Shown piece after piece: positions 24,177-30,361 of a stretch of DNA of 33,802 bases (the stretch's first letter is position 1; each line of letters begins with the position of its first letter). A model generated the notes under the pieces. That model was not told the DNA's origin. It ran no database searches and worked only from the letters and a program-made list of their open reading frames with translations. Position numbers and translations under genes: made by a program. This DNA is from Flavivirga aquimarina (GTDB taxonomy: Bacteria > Bacteroidota > Bacteroidia > Flavobacteriales > Flavobacteriaceae): contig NZ_JAUOEK010000089.1 of NCBI RefSeq assembly GCF_030540835.1, forward strand, positions 1-33,802, in the 5' to 3' direction.

Positions 24177-24851
24177 ATGGCAGACATATCAAATATAATA
24201 ACCCTATGTTTTGTATTCACAACATGGGCTACGCTATGGTTTTTCTACAAAACGTCTAAGAGTAAAAAAGTGCTTTTCGGTATTATTATTTGGATGAGTA
24301 TTATAAGCGCGCTTGGCATATCAGGTTTTTACAGAACGACAGAGGTTTTTCCACCAAGGCTTATTTTTCTCCTAGGCCCTGGTATTCTTTTTGTCTTACT
24401 CATTTTTTTAACTAAAAGAGGACGTGAGTTTTCGGATAATCTGGATTTGAAATGGTTGACTTTGCTCCATGTGATTAGAATCCCAATTGAAATTATTCTT
24501 TTTTATGTTTTTTTAGAAGGATTAATACCGGATCTTATGACTTTTGAAGGCTATAATTTTGATATTCTTTCCGGGCTTTCTGCACCGATTATATATTATC
24601 TGGTTTTTATTAAAAAGTGGATAGGCAGCAAGGGACTCTTGTTTTGGAACATTATCTGTTTGTTACTCCTTATAAATATTTTAACTATAGCGTTTTTAAG
24701 TGCACAAACGCCTTTTCAACAATTAGCATTCAATCAGCCCAACATAGGCGTGGCTTATTTTCCTTTTGTATGGCTCCCGGCAGTAATTGTACCTATCGTA
24801 TTGTTTTCGCATGTGGCTGCGATAAGGATGTTGTTTAAGTCTGGGCTGTGA
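24177..24851 (+). CDS. Membrane protein of unknown function next to Crp/Fnr regulator
   Basis: A 224-aa protein with about 6-7 hydrophobic segments, beginning MADISNIITLCFVF. The frame opens earlier at 24156, but the ATG at 24177 gives a more natural N-terminus and clears the candidate operator. Short motifs such as GFYRTTEVFPPR and LHVIRIPIEIILFYVFLEGLIP recur in small Bacteroidota membrane proteins often found with a Crp/Fnr gene, as far as I recall. It has no known enzymatic signature. Likely regulated by the neighbour. Confidence 0.75.
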   Translation: MADISNIITLCFVFTTWATLWFFYKTSKSKKVLFGIIIWMSIISALGISGFYRTTEVFPPRLIFLLGPGILFVLLIFLTKRGREFSDNLDLKWLTLLHVIRIPIEIILFYVFLEGLIPDLMTFEGYNFDILSGLSAPIIYYLVFIKKWIGSKGLLFWNIICLLLLINILTIAFLSAQTPFQQLAFNQPNIGVAYFPFVWLPAVIVPIVLFSHVAAIRMLFKSGL

Positions 24852-24911
24852 AAAGGTTTACTTATAATAAAGAATTGAATTAAAAAGATAGAATACAAGA
24901 ATTATATTAAT

Positions 24912-24919
24912 TATATTTG
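24912..24919 (+). promoter_or_regulatory. -7 element before the T9SS-secreted protein gene
   Basis: TATATTTG matches TAnnTTTG and lies 24 bases before the first start codon. A TTG with standard spacing is not visible, so only the -7 half is supported. Confidence 0.4.
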
Positions 24920-24942
24920 GTAAACCAATCTGGATAACCAAT

Positions 24943-26019
24943 ATGTTTATTATGAAGTTTTTATCTGTTTTTTGCCTACTTTTTATATTTAATAACAGCT
25001 TTGGACAAGTTGTATTAAATGCCGATGGTCTGGGAAATACGTATTCGCTTATTACTTCTGTATTAGCACCTGGTCATAATCCAATCGAAGTTCCAGATTG
25101 TAATCATGCGGTATTTGGGGAGCATATTGATGAAGTATTTGATAGTGAGTTAAATACTCATGTTTTTCGGTTTCATATTCATACGGCAACGGATAATGAT
25201 AGGTGTATTAATTTTGATAGACAGCGGAATGAAATAAAATCTTATGATAAATCTCCAGATAACCTGCTAGGTATAGAAGATGAAATGGTAGTTTATAAAT
25301 GGAAATTCAAACTTGATGCAGGATTCCAATCATCACCTAATTTTACGCATATTCATCAATTAAAGTCAGTAGGAGGATCTTTGGCTAGTATGCCTATGTA
25401 TACCTTGACAACAAGAAAGGGGAGTCCGGACCAACTAGAATTACGTTATGCAGAAACTAATTCGCAAACAACGTTACTAAAAACAGATTTGTCAACTTTT
25501 AAAGGGACTTGGGTAGAAGTAACAGAAGTCATTAAATATGGTGCTTCAGGAACCTACAATATCGTGATAAAAAGAGTTAGCGATAATGCAACATTGTTTT
25601 CATATTCCAATAACAATATTATAAATTGGAGATCTGGTGCTGATTTTGTAAGGCCTAAATGGGGCATATACAGAAGCTTAAACAACGCACAGGACCTTAG
25701 AGATGAAACCGTTCTATTTGCCAATTTTAGTGTGGAAGAAACGGTAGCATTATCAATAAATGATAAAGATTTAAATAGTGATTCTTTTGTAGTTTTTCAA
25801 AACCCAGTTGAAAGTACTTTATATTTAAAAAATATCTCTCAAAATGCCAATTTATTAGAGGTGTTTACTATGGATGGTAGAAAGATAATGGATAAAACGA
25901 TTTATGCCATTTCTGAAGTAAAACTTGATGTGTCATCGTTCTCGAATGGAACATATGTTTTAAGCCTACAAGGGCAGCAACTAAAGCAAACTAAATTAGT
26001 TGTTATTTCTAATAAATAA
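24943..26019 (+). CDS. Secreted polysaccharide-lyase-like protein with T9SS sorting domain
   Basis: A 358-aa exported protein. Signal peptide MKFLSVFCLLFIFNNSFGQ (ATG at 24952; an in-frame ATG at 24943 adds three residues). Residues about 25-265 look like a jelly-roll lyase domain: NDRCINFDRQRNEIK and VYKWKFKLDAGF, then FTHIHQLKS, with conserved Arg/His/Lys typical of heparinase-I/alginate-lyase-like folds. I cannot name the PL family or substrate. The last 80 residues (FQNPVESTLYLKN, then LEVFTMDGRK, SSFSNGTYVLSL, KLVVISNK) are a type A T9SS C-terminal domain, so it should be exported by PorSS and cleaved or surface-attached. No SusCD pair is adjacent. Confidence 0.8.
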   Translation: MFIMKFLSVFCLLFIFNNSFGQVVLNADGLGNTYSLITSVLAPGHNPIEVPDCNHAVFGEHIDEVFDSELNTHVFRFHIHTATDNDRCINFDRQRNEIKSYDKSPDNLLGIEDEMVVYKWKFKLDAGFQSSPNFTHIHQLKSVGGSLASMPMYTLTTRKGSPDQLELRYAETNSQTTLLKTDLSTFKGTWVEVTEVIKYGASGTYNIVIKRVSDNATLFSYSNNNIINWRSGADFVRPKWGIYRSLNNAQDLRDETVLFANFSVEETVALSINDKDLNSDSFVVFQNPVESTLYLKNISQNANLLEVFTMDGRKIMDKTIYAISEVKLDVSSFSNGTYVLSLQGQQLKQTKLVVISNK

Positions 26020-26102
26020 GATTGTAATAATCGAGATAAAAGCTTCTGTAGTCTGATAGTGTAATTAAAAGGAAAATCTTACTATATTAGTTGTTCGCAT
26101 TA

Positions 26103-26134
26103 TAGATATATAGTTAATATTAACTATATATTTA
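26103..26134. repeat. Palindromic repeat copy 2 (core GTTAATATTAAC)
   Basis: A nearly perfect 32-base palindrome centred between 26118 and 26119 (one G-T pair), whose core and flanks repeat copy 1 at 22211-22241. It ends one base before the GTTACCTGC box that begins cassette A, so it stands at the entry point of the cassette pair and could be an insertion target or a transcription barrier. Confidence 0.8.
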
Positions 26135-26136
26135 AG

Positions 26137-26652
26137 TTACCTGCAATTAGAACGAACAAAAGAGAATGTACCAAAGAATAGCACATATTGCGTTAGTTGT
26201 GAAAGACTATGATGACGCAATTGAATTTTATACGGAAAAATTAGATTTCAAATTACTTGAGGACACAAGAATAGACGAAAATAAAAGATGGGTAATGGTT
26301 GCACCACCAGGAGCAAAAGAGTGTTGTTTGTTACTTGCTAAAGCCTCAAATGGACGACAATTAGAAAGCATCGGAAATCAGACAGGTGGGCGAGTTGGAT
26401 TTTTTCTCTTCACAGATGATTTTTGGAGAGACTATAACAAGATGACCGAAAGAGAAATAAGTTTTGTTCGACCACCAACTGAATTTGAATACGGAACTGT
26501 TGCAGTATTTGAGGACTTATATGGGAATATGTGGGACTTGATTGAACCGAATGAAAACAATAAGGGATTGATAAAAAAATAAAAAAAGCAGGTAACACTG
26601 TATATGAAATCATAGCCGCCTATCGGCAGGCTACGATTCTTATACGAGACCG
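26137..26652 (+). mobile_element. Integron-like gene cassette A (VOC gene)
   Basis: The unit starts at the GTT box GTTACCTGC (26136-26144) and ends at the next GTT box (26652). Near its end lies GCAGGTAAC (26588-26596), the exact reverse complement of its own beginning, followed by an imperfect stem-loop. If cut G|TT and circularised, the two 9-mers would pair to form a complete folded site, as in integron cassettes. It holds exactly one gene (26166-26582). The boxes share only GTT/AAC with the canonical integron consensus, and no integrase is in the window. Confidence 0.6.
26166..26582 (+). CDS. VOC-family (glyoxalase/bleomycin-resistance-like) protein
   Basis: A 138-aa single VOC protein with paired beta-alpha-beta-beta-beta modules: IAHIALVVKDYDDAIEFYTEKL (His7 as a likely metal ligand) and, in the second half, VRPPTEFEYGTVAVFEDLYGNMWDLIEP (Glu127 as a likely ligand). 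It may act on a small electrophile, a drug or a glyoxal adduct; the substrate is unknown. It is the only gene of cassette A, starting 30 bases after the cassette border and ending 6 bases before the stem-loop site. Such short cassette genes usually depend on outside promoters. Confidence 0.85.
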   Translation: MYQRIAHIALVVKDYDDAIEFYTEKLDFKLLEDTRIDENKRWVMVAPPGAKECCLLLAKASNGRQLESIGNQTGGRVGFFLFTDDFWRDYNKMTEREISFVRPPTEFEYGTVAVFEDLYGNMWDLIEPNENNKGLIKK

Positions 26653-26660
26653 TTGTGCGT
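26588..26660 (+). other. attC-like recombination site A
   Basis: Layout: R''-like box GCAGGTAAC (26588-26596), left arm GTATATGAAATCATAGCC (26600-26617), apical hairpin GCCG/CGGC, right arm GGCTACGATTCTTATAC (26629-26645), then the GTT box GTTGTGCGT (26652-26660). The arms pair along about 17 positions, with one bulged A and two mismatches. Bulged bases on one strand are a hallmark of integron attC sites. Confidence 0.6.
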
Positions 26661-27465
26661 CAGCTAAAGAAAACGACCAAAAAAACAAATTAACAGATAA
26701 AAACGAATGAGACAAACACTTGGAATTTTAATCTTGACAATAGTATCATTAAGTGCTTGCAAGAATAAAGAAGACAAAAATTCTGGACAAAACAATCAAA
26801 ATATAAAAATGAAAACAAAGGAAATAGAAAATTTGGAAGACATATTTATCATCAGCCATACATTTGAAACGGATAAAAAAACATTGTTCAATATGTGGAT
26901 TGACCCTGAAACTTATACAAGTTGGATGGGACCGACAGGAGCAGAAATGTCATTTTTGAATTCTGACATAAAAGAAAACGGAACTGCACTTTGGCAAATG
27001 ACAACACCTGACCAATTGACCAAATATGGTAAATTACATTACAAAACCATAAACCCGAATGAACAATTGGTGTATGTGCAAAGCTTCAGCGATAAAGACG
27101 GAAATTTTATAAAAGCACCATTTTCAGAAACCTATCCTGACAGTCTATTGCTAACTGCTGATTTTGTACAAGAAGCGGAGAATAAAGTAAAGATGACCGT
27201 TAAATGGGAAATCTTTAGCGAATCAACAGAAATTGAAAGAAAGACATTTAATGAAATGAAACCCTATATGGTAAAAGGTTGGAATGAATCATTTGAAAAG
27301 ATTGAAAAATTATTGAACAAAAAGAAATAAAAAGCCGAACGCACAACAATGACTATGAGTAATTGCTTGTTCTCGCCTACTTCTGAAAAACCTCGCGGAT
27401 TTTCAGTTTGGTGTCTACTTGCCAAGTTAATCGCTAACTCACGCAACTACTCATAGCCGAGACCG
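26653..27465 (+). mobile_element. Integron-like gene cassette B (SRPBCC lipoprotein gene)
   Basis: This unit starts with GTTGTGCGT (26652-26660). Directly behind its single gene it carries ACGCACAAC (27339-27347), again an exact 9-base reverse complement of its own start, followed by a long stem-loop and a new GTT box (27465). It abuts cassette A and has the same orientation. Two successive units obeying the same self-complementarity rule are hard to explain by chance. The outer boxes of A and B differ from each other, as expected for separate cassettes. Confidence 0.6.
26707..27330 (+). CDS. SRPBCC/AHSA1-domain lipoprotein
   Basis: A 207-aa protein with an N-terminal lipoprotein signal (LTIVSLSAC, Cys18) and an AHSA1-like START/SRPBCC domain from about residue 45 (ISHTFETDKKTLFNMWIDPETYTSWMGPTGAEMSF) to KGWNESFEKIEKLL at the end. 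AHSA1-like proteins bind hydrophobic small molecules in a deep cavity and are normally cytosolic. Here a lipobox precedes the domain, so a membrane-anchored version is predicted. An internal Met at 26809 would give the bare cytosolic domain. It is the only gene of cassette B. Confidence 0.8.
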   Translation: MRQTLGILILTIVSLSACKNKEDKNSGQNNQNIKMKTKEIENLEDIFIISHTFETDKKTLFNMWIDPETYTSWMGPTGAEMSFLNSDIKENGTALWQMTTPDQLTKYGKLHYKTINPNEQLVYVQSFSDKDGNFIKAPFSETYPDSLLLTADFVQEAENKVKMTVKWEIFSESTEIERKTFNEMKPYMVKGWNESFEKIEKLLNKKK

Positions 27466-27473
27466 TTAGCTGC
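27339..27473 (+). other. attC-like recombination site B
   Basis: Box ACGCACAAC (27339-27347), left arm CTATGAGTAATTGC (27353-27366), right arm GCAACTACTCATAG (27443-27456; 13 of 14 paired), GTT box GTTAGCTGC (27465-27473). The 76 bases between the arms carry an apical hairpin (CTGAAAA...TTTTCAG around CCTCGCGG, about 27383-27405) that resembles the apical part of the relic at 23262-23384. The size, about 135 bases, is in the range of long attC sites. A 60-codon minus-strand frame over it is not a gene. Confidence 0.6.
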
Positions 27474-27671
27474 AATCCCTCATAGACTCCAAAAGAGTCT
27501 TTAGTACTATGGCTAACGAAGATGAGAAAAATGAGATAAAAAACAACTAATTTTAAATTGTTGATTTTGAACACAATAATTTTACGTTAGTCAGAAGCGG
27601 AAAAATCACATCTTGATTAAATATTTTAAATAAATTTTGTACAGAACGGTCTGTTTGTTTATATTTGAAAT
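27466..27671. other. Gene-less stretch between cassette B and tetR
   Basis: Together with site B this makes a 341-base stretch without a gene. It holds a hairpin AGACTC/GAGTCT (27484-27500), a possible AAC box GGCTAAC (27511-27517) matching the GTTAGCT start at 27465 in 6 of 7 positions, a GTT box GTTAGTCAG (27586-27594), and then the tetR promoter/operator. It might be an empty or deleted third cassette, but the arms between 27518 and 27585 are not clearly complementary. Confidence 0.4.
27636..27667 (+). promoter_or_regulatory. tetR promoter with TetR operator in the spacer
   Basis: TTTG (27636-27639) and TATATTTG (27660-27667) are 20 bases apart, a full Bacteroidota promoter ending 4 bases before the tetR ATG, so the transcript is nearly leaderless. 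Within the spacer lies ACAGAACGGTCTGT (27641-27654), a 5-bp inverted repeat ACAGA-TCTGT around ACGG, typical of TetR-family operators. Repressor binding would block the promoter, so autoregulation is very likely. Confidence 0.8.
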
Positions 27672-28244
27672 ATGAATTATAAACACAATAAGGAAAAAGT
27701 AGTAAAGAAAGGCATGGAACTCTTTTGGGTTAAAGGATTTCATAATTTGGGTATAAATGAAATATGTAAAGAAACAGGAATGACTAAAGGAGCTTTTTAT
27801 AATTCCTTTGAAAGCAAAGAGTCTTTTCTACTAACAACCATTAATGCATACGGAGAATTGATAGTCAATCATATACACAACCAATTAAATAACAGTTCTT
27901 TAAAAGCGTTTGACAAATTAATTGAATTATATACGAATATGCTCACTTCTCAAATTGAGAATAATTACAAAGGTTGTTTTGTAAATAACATAATGTCGGA
28001 AATGGGTTCTTTAAACAGTTCTGTTGCGGAATTATCAGCTCAACAGTTTAATAACTTTTTAATAGTCCTTGAACCAACAGTTAAAGAAGCTCAATTAAAT
28101 GGAGATTTAAGCAATTCTATTAATTCTGACAAACTAACCGAAATAATCCATACTACATTTTTCGGATTCCTAACTAGGTCAAAGAGTACAAAAGATTCAG
28201 GTCATTTATTAATGACTTCATTTCTAAATTCATTAAAAAAATAA
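27672..28244 (+). CDS. TetR-family transcriptional regulator
   Basis: A 190-aa repressor with an N-terminal TetR helix-turn-helix (KVVKKGMELFWVKGFHNLGINEICKETGMTKGAFYNSFESKESFL, residues about 9-53) and a helical ligand-binding domain that carries one Cys (KGCFVNN) and belongs to the TetR_C_6/YcdC-like style. It heads a tight operon with a SnoaL-like gene (5-base gap) and a DinB gene (5-base gap), which it probably controls from the operator at 27641-27654. The effector is unknown, perhaps an electrophile or drug. Confidence 0.88.
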   Translation: MNYKHNKEKVVKKGMELFWVKGFHNLGINEICKETGMTKGAFYNSFESKESFLLTTINAYGELIVNHIHNQLNNSSLKAFDKLIELYTNMLTSQIENNYKGCFVNNIMSEMGSLNSSVAELSAQQFNNFLIVLEPTVKEAQLNGDLSNSINSDKLTEIIHTTFFGFLTRSKSTKDSGHLLMTSFLNSLKK

Positions 28245-28249
28245 AATAT

Positions 28250-28600
28250 ATGGAAGCAATTGGCGAAATATGGGACATCTATAGAACTTGTTGGAATGAA
28301 ACCAGCTCAGTTCAACGAGCAGAAAAGTTACAAAAAATTCTAACTGATGACTTTGAATATAAAGACCCAAACTTTGAAGTGAAAGGTTATATACAATTAT
28401 CAGATTATATGAAACAATTTCAGGAAGAATTCGAAGGTGCTTCATTTGTCACTACAGATATCAATATTCATCATAATAGATGTTTAGTAAATTGGAATAT
28501 GATTAATGACAATAATGAGGTTCTTAGTAATGGTACAAGTTTTGTCCTTTACGAAAATAACAAGCTTAAACAGATTACAGGTTTCTTTAAAGAAAATTAG
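28250..28600 (+). CDS. SnoaL-like / NTF2-fold small protein
   Basis: A 116-aa protein with the NTF2-like cone fold pattern: IWDIYRTCWNETSSVQRAEKLQKILTDDFEYKDPNFEVKGYIQLSDYMKQF, followed by strands WNMINDNNEVLSNGTSFVLYE and KLKQITGFF. The DDFEYKDP segment is typical of SnoaL-like polyketide-cyclase relatives. The role may be binding or isomerising a small hydrophobic compound. It is the middle gene of the TetR operon. Confidence 0.75.
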   Translation: MEAIGEIWDIYRTCWNETSSVQRAEKLQKILTDDFEYKDPNFEVKGYIQLSDYMKQFQEEFEGASFVTTDINIHHNRCLVNWNMINDNNEVLSNGTSFVLYENNKLKQITGFFKEN

Positions 28601-28605
28601 AATTT

Positions 28606-29064
28606 ATGAACATCAAAGCAGACATAATCTATTCTTGGAATCAAAACAATAAAGTTACTTTATACTTGCTTGATAATATCGAAGAGGATTGGTTACTTAC
28701 AAAACTAAATGACAAAGGAAGAAGTATTGGAGAACAATTTGTACACATTAACAATATACGTTCATTTTGGATTGGTAAAGTCGATGAAAAAATTGATTTA
28801 AAAATAGATAAAAAATACGCAAATAGTAAACAGAAACTTATTGAAGCACTTCAAAAATCATCACAAAAAATGAGTGATACTTTATATGCGTTATTTGAAC
28901 AAGAAAGTATTAAAGGTTATAAACCACATCCTACAGCTTTTTTTACTCAAATGATTGCTCACGAATCACACCACAGAGGACAAATAATGGCTATTATAGC
29001 AAGAAACGATTTGAGAATAAGTAAATCTGTTAATTTTGGTTTATGGAGTTGGAATAATAAATAG
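28606..29064 (+). CDS. DinB-family putative metal-dependent protein
   Basis: A 152-aa four-helix-bundle DinB protein. Metal-binding histidines are visible in EQFVHINNIR (about 43-52) and in MIAHESHHRGQIMAI (about 119-133, the HxxxHRGQ pattern). Family members include thiol-dependent transferases (bacillithiol or mycothiol S-transferases), but many are uncharacterised. It is the third gene of the TetR-controlled operon, which fits an inducible detoxification role. It ends in WSWNNK. Confidence 0.82.
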   Translation: MNIKADIIYSWNQNNKVTLYLLDNIEEDWLLTKLNDKGRSIGEQFVHINNIRSFWIGKVDEKIDLKIDKKYANSKQKLIEALQKSSQKMSDTLYALFEQESIKGYKPHPTAFFTQMIAHESHHRGQIMAIIARNDLRISKSVNFGLWSWNNK

Positions 29065-29159
29065 ACGACGGCATAAAAAGTCAATAGGTAACATGTATAA
29101 AAATAATGTTTAATTTAGGGTTAAATCAAAGGTTAGTGTATATTTGGTTACTCTGAGAA

Positions 29160-29615
29160 ATGATTCGAAAAGTAAAATATAAATTGACTGATTTACAAAA
29201 TTCAACAGATGAAAATCTTGTTGGTTTAATTTATGAAAAATCAGTGGAATTGGAACTTGGAACTTTTGGGGAAAGCCTCGAAATAACTGACCCAGCAATG
29301 GCGGAATTCCAAGCAATGTGGGTATTGGAAGGAGATGTTCAAAACGGGGGATTTGACCAATTCTTGCATAACTACGGACTTGAATATGCGCAAATTGCTC
29401 TGGCTGGATTTAATAGAATTGATGCAAATGATTTTGTAAATGTCATCGAAAAAACAATAGAAGTTTTTAAAAATCAAGAATCGGAATTTAACAATAAGCG
29501 GAATCCTAAATTTAACGATTTGGACGACGAATTTTACGATATAGAGGGTTTAGAAAAGCTGCAAGTTGACTATATCAGAAAGAATTACGAAAAGTTTATT
29601 GTAGAACAAGAATGA
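29160..29615 (+). CDS. DMP19-like (DUF4375-type) protein
   Basis: A 151-aa acidic protein with the family's core EFQAMWVLEGDVQNGGFDQFLHNYGLEYAQIALAGF (about 48-84), matching the NGGFxQFxxN motif of DMP19/DUF4375 proteins. The Neisseria member is a DNA-mimic that blocks a repressor; most others have unknown roles, some near toxin-immunity loci. Its stop overlaps the ATG of the next gene by 4 bases (ATGA), so the two are translationally coupled. Confidence 0.72.
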   Translation: MIRKVKYKLTDLQNSTDENLVGLIYEKSVELELGTFGESLEITDPAMAEFQAMWVLEGDVQNGGFDQFLHNYGLEYAQIALAGFNRIDANDFVNVIEKTIEVFKNQESEFNNKRNPKFNDLDDEFYDIEGLEKLQVDYIRKNYEKFIVEQE

Positions 29616-29998
29616 CTATGAAATTATCTAAAAACAATAAAAAATCACTTTTAGTTTCTATTCATCAGTTGATTGAAGAAAATGCTAGTCATACTGTCAA
29701 TGACCTAGAACATAAAAGAACAAACCGATTAATAAATTATCCATCTAATGGAGGACTAACAGATGTCGAAAAATCGGAATTGGAAAAACTAGAAGTTAAT
29801 CCAACTTTAAAAAGTGCTTTAAGGAAAGTTTTTGCAAGTAATACAGCGGAAGTTTTTTTCTCATTTCTCAATATCATAGACGGAACTGCTGACCCAACTG
29901 TAGAATTTGGAGAATGGGAAGAAGTAATGTTAGTGGATTTTGACGAAGAAAATGAAATGGATTCAATGCTTCACGATGACTTTTATGGAACTTATTAA
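29612..29998 (+). CDS. Acidic protein of unknown family coupled to DMP19-like gene
   Basis: A 128-aa protein that I do not recognise. The N-terminal half is Lys/Asn-rich and helical (KLSKNNKKSLLVSIHQLIEENASHTV), with a short GGLTDVEKSELEKLE segment; the last 35 residues are extremely acidic (GEWEEVMLVDFDEENEMDSML, HDD). It starts at 29612 in a 4-base overlap with the previous stop; a second Met at 29618 is possible. Coupling suggests a pair acting together. The acidic tail may mimic DNA or bind a basic partner (inference). Confidence 0.65.
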   Translation: MTMKLSKNNKKSLLVSIHQLIEENASHTVNDLEHKRTNRLINYPSNGGLTDVEKSELEKLEVNPTLKSALRKVFASNTAEVFFSFLNIIDGTADPTVEFGEWEEVMLVDFDEENEMDSMLHDDFYGTY

Positions 29999-30022
29999 AA
30001 TTATATTTCCGAAATTCAAAGT

Positions 30023-30161
30023 ATGAAATACATGCAAGGAGCATCACGTCAACAGGTTACTTTATTCACTACTTGTTTGGATGATATGATTGGGGAAGGT
30101 AATACGATAGATACATTGACTTTCTTGTTGATAATTTAGATTGGAACAGCTAAGGGGATTT
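30023..30161 (+). pseudogene. IS1182-type transposase N-terminal fragment, frameshifted
   Basis: From ATG 30023 the frame reads MKYMQGASRQQVTLF then TTCLDDMIGEGN, the classic start of IS1182-family transposases. It then needs frame changes near 30110 and 30140 to continue as RYIDFLVDNLD and LEQLRGF. After about 46 residues the similarity ends and joins an IS3 fragment. It is a decayed relic with no catalytic residues. Confidence 0.7.
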
Positions 30162-30299
30162 TATCTTGATCAAACATTTATAAACGTGGTTCATGCAAAA
30201 AGAGCCGCAAAAAATGCCATTAATTTGTACAACGAAATAAGATTACATTTATCTTTAGACTTTAAAACACCAAATATGGTATATAAATTAACAGTTTAA
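30159..30299 (+). pseudogene. IS3-type transposase (OrfB) C-terminal fragment
   Basis: The frame ending with TAA at 30297-30299 reads FYLDQTFINVVHAKRAAKNA then INLYNEIRLHLSLDFKTPNMVYKL. This is the C-terminal integrase-domain end of IS3/IS150-group OrfB (xYNxxRxHxSL...TP). The rest of the gene is missing. It directly abuts the IS1182 relic, implying nested insertions followed by deletion. A near-palindrome CCTGATAGCTATCGGG (30301-30316) follows. Confidence 0.72.
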
Positions 30300-30361
30300 C
30301 CCTGATAGCTATCGGGACAATTTTTAACTGTAGCCATATTTTAGGACGTAACGCTAAAAAA

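Noticed and set aside
27465-27594. Third, gene-less cassette C
   Set aside because: The box match is only 6 of 7 (GGCTAAC against GTTAGCT) and the arms between 27518 and 27585 are not clearly complementary; kept only as a possibility.
29086-29150. Further attC-like site before the DMP19-like gene (AGGTAAC ... GGTTACTC)
   Set aside because: The inner arms do not pair convincingly and no upstream unit starts with the matching box next to it.
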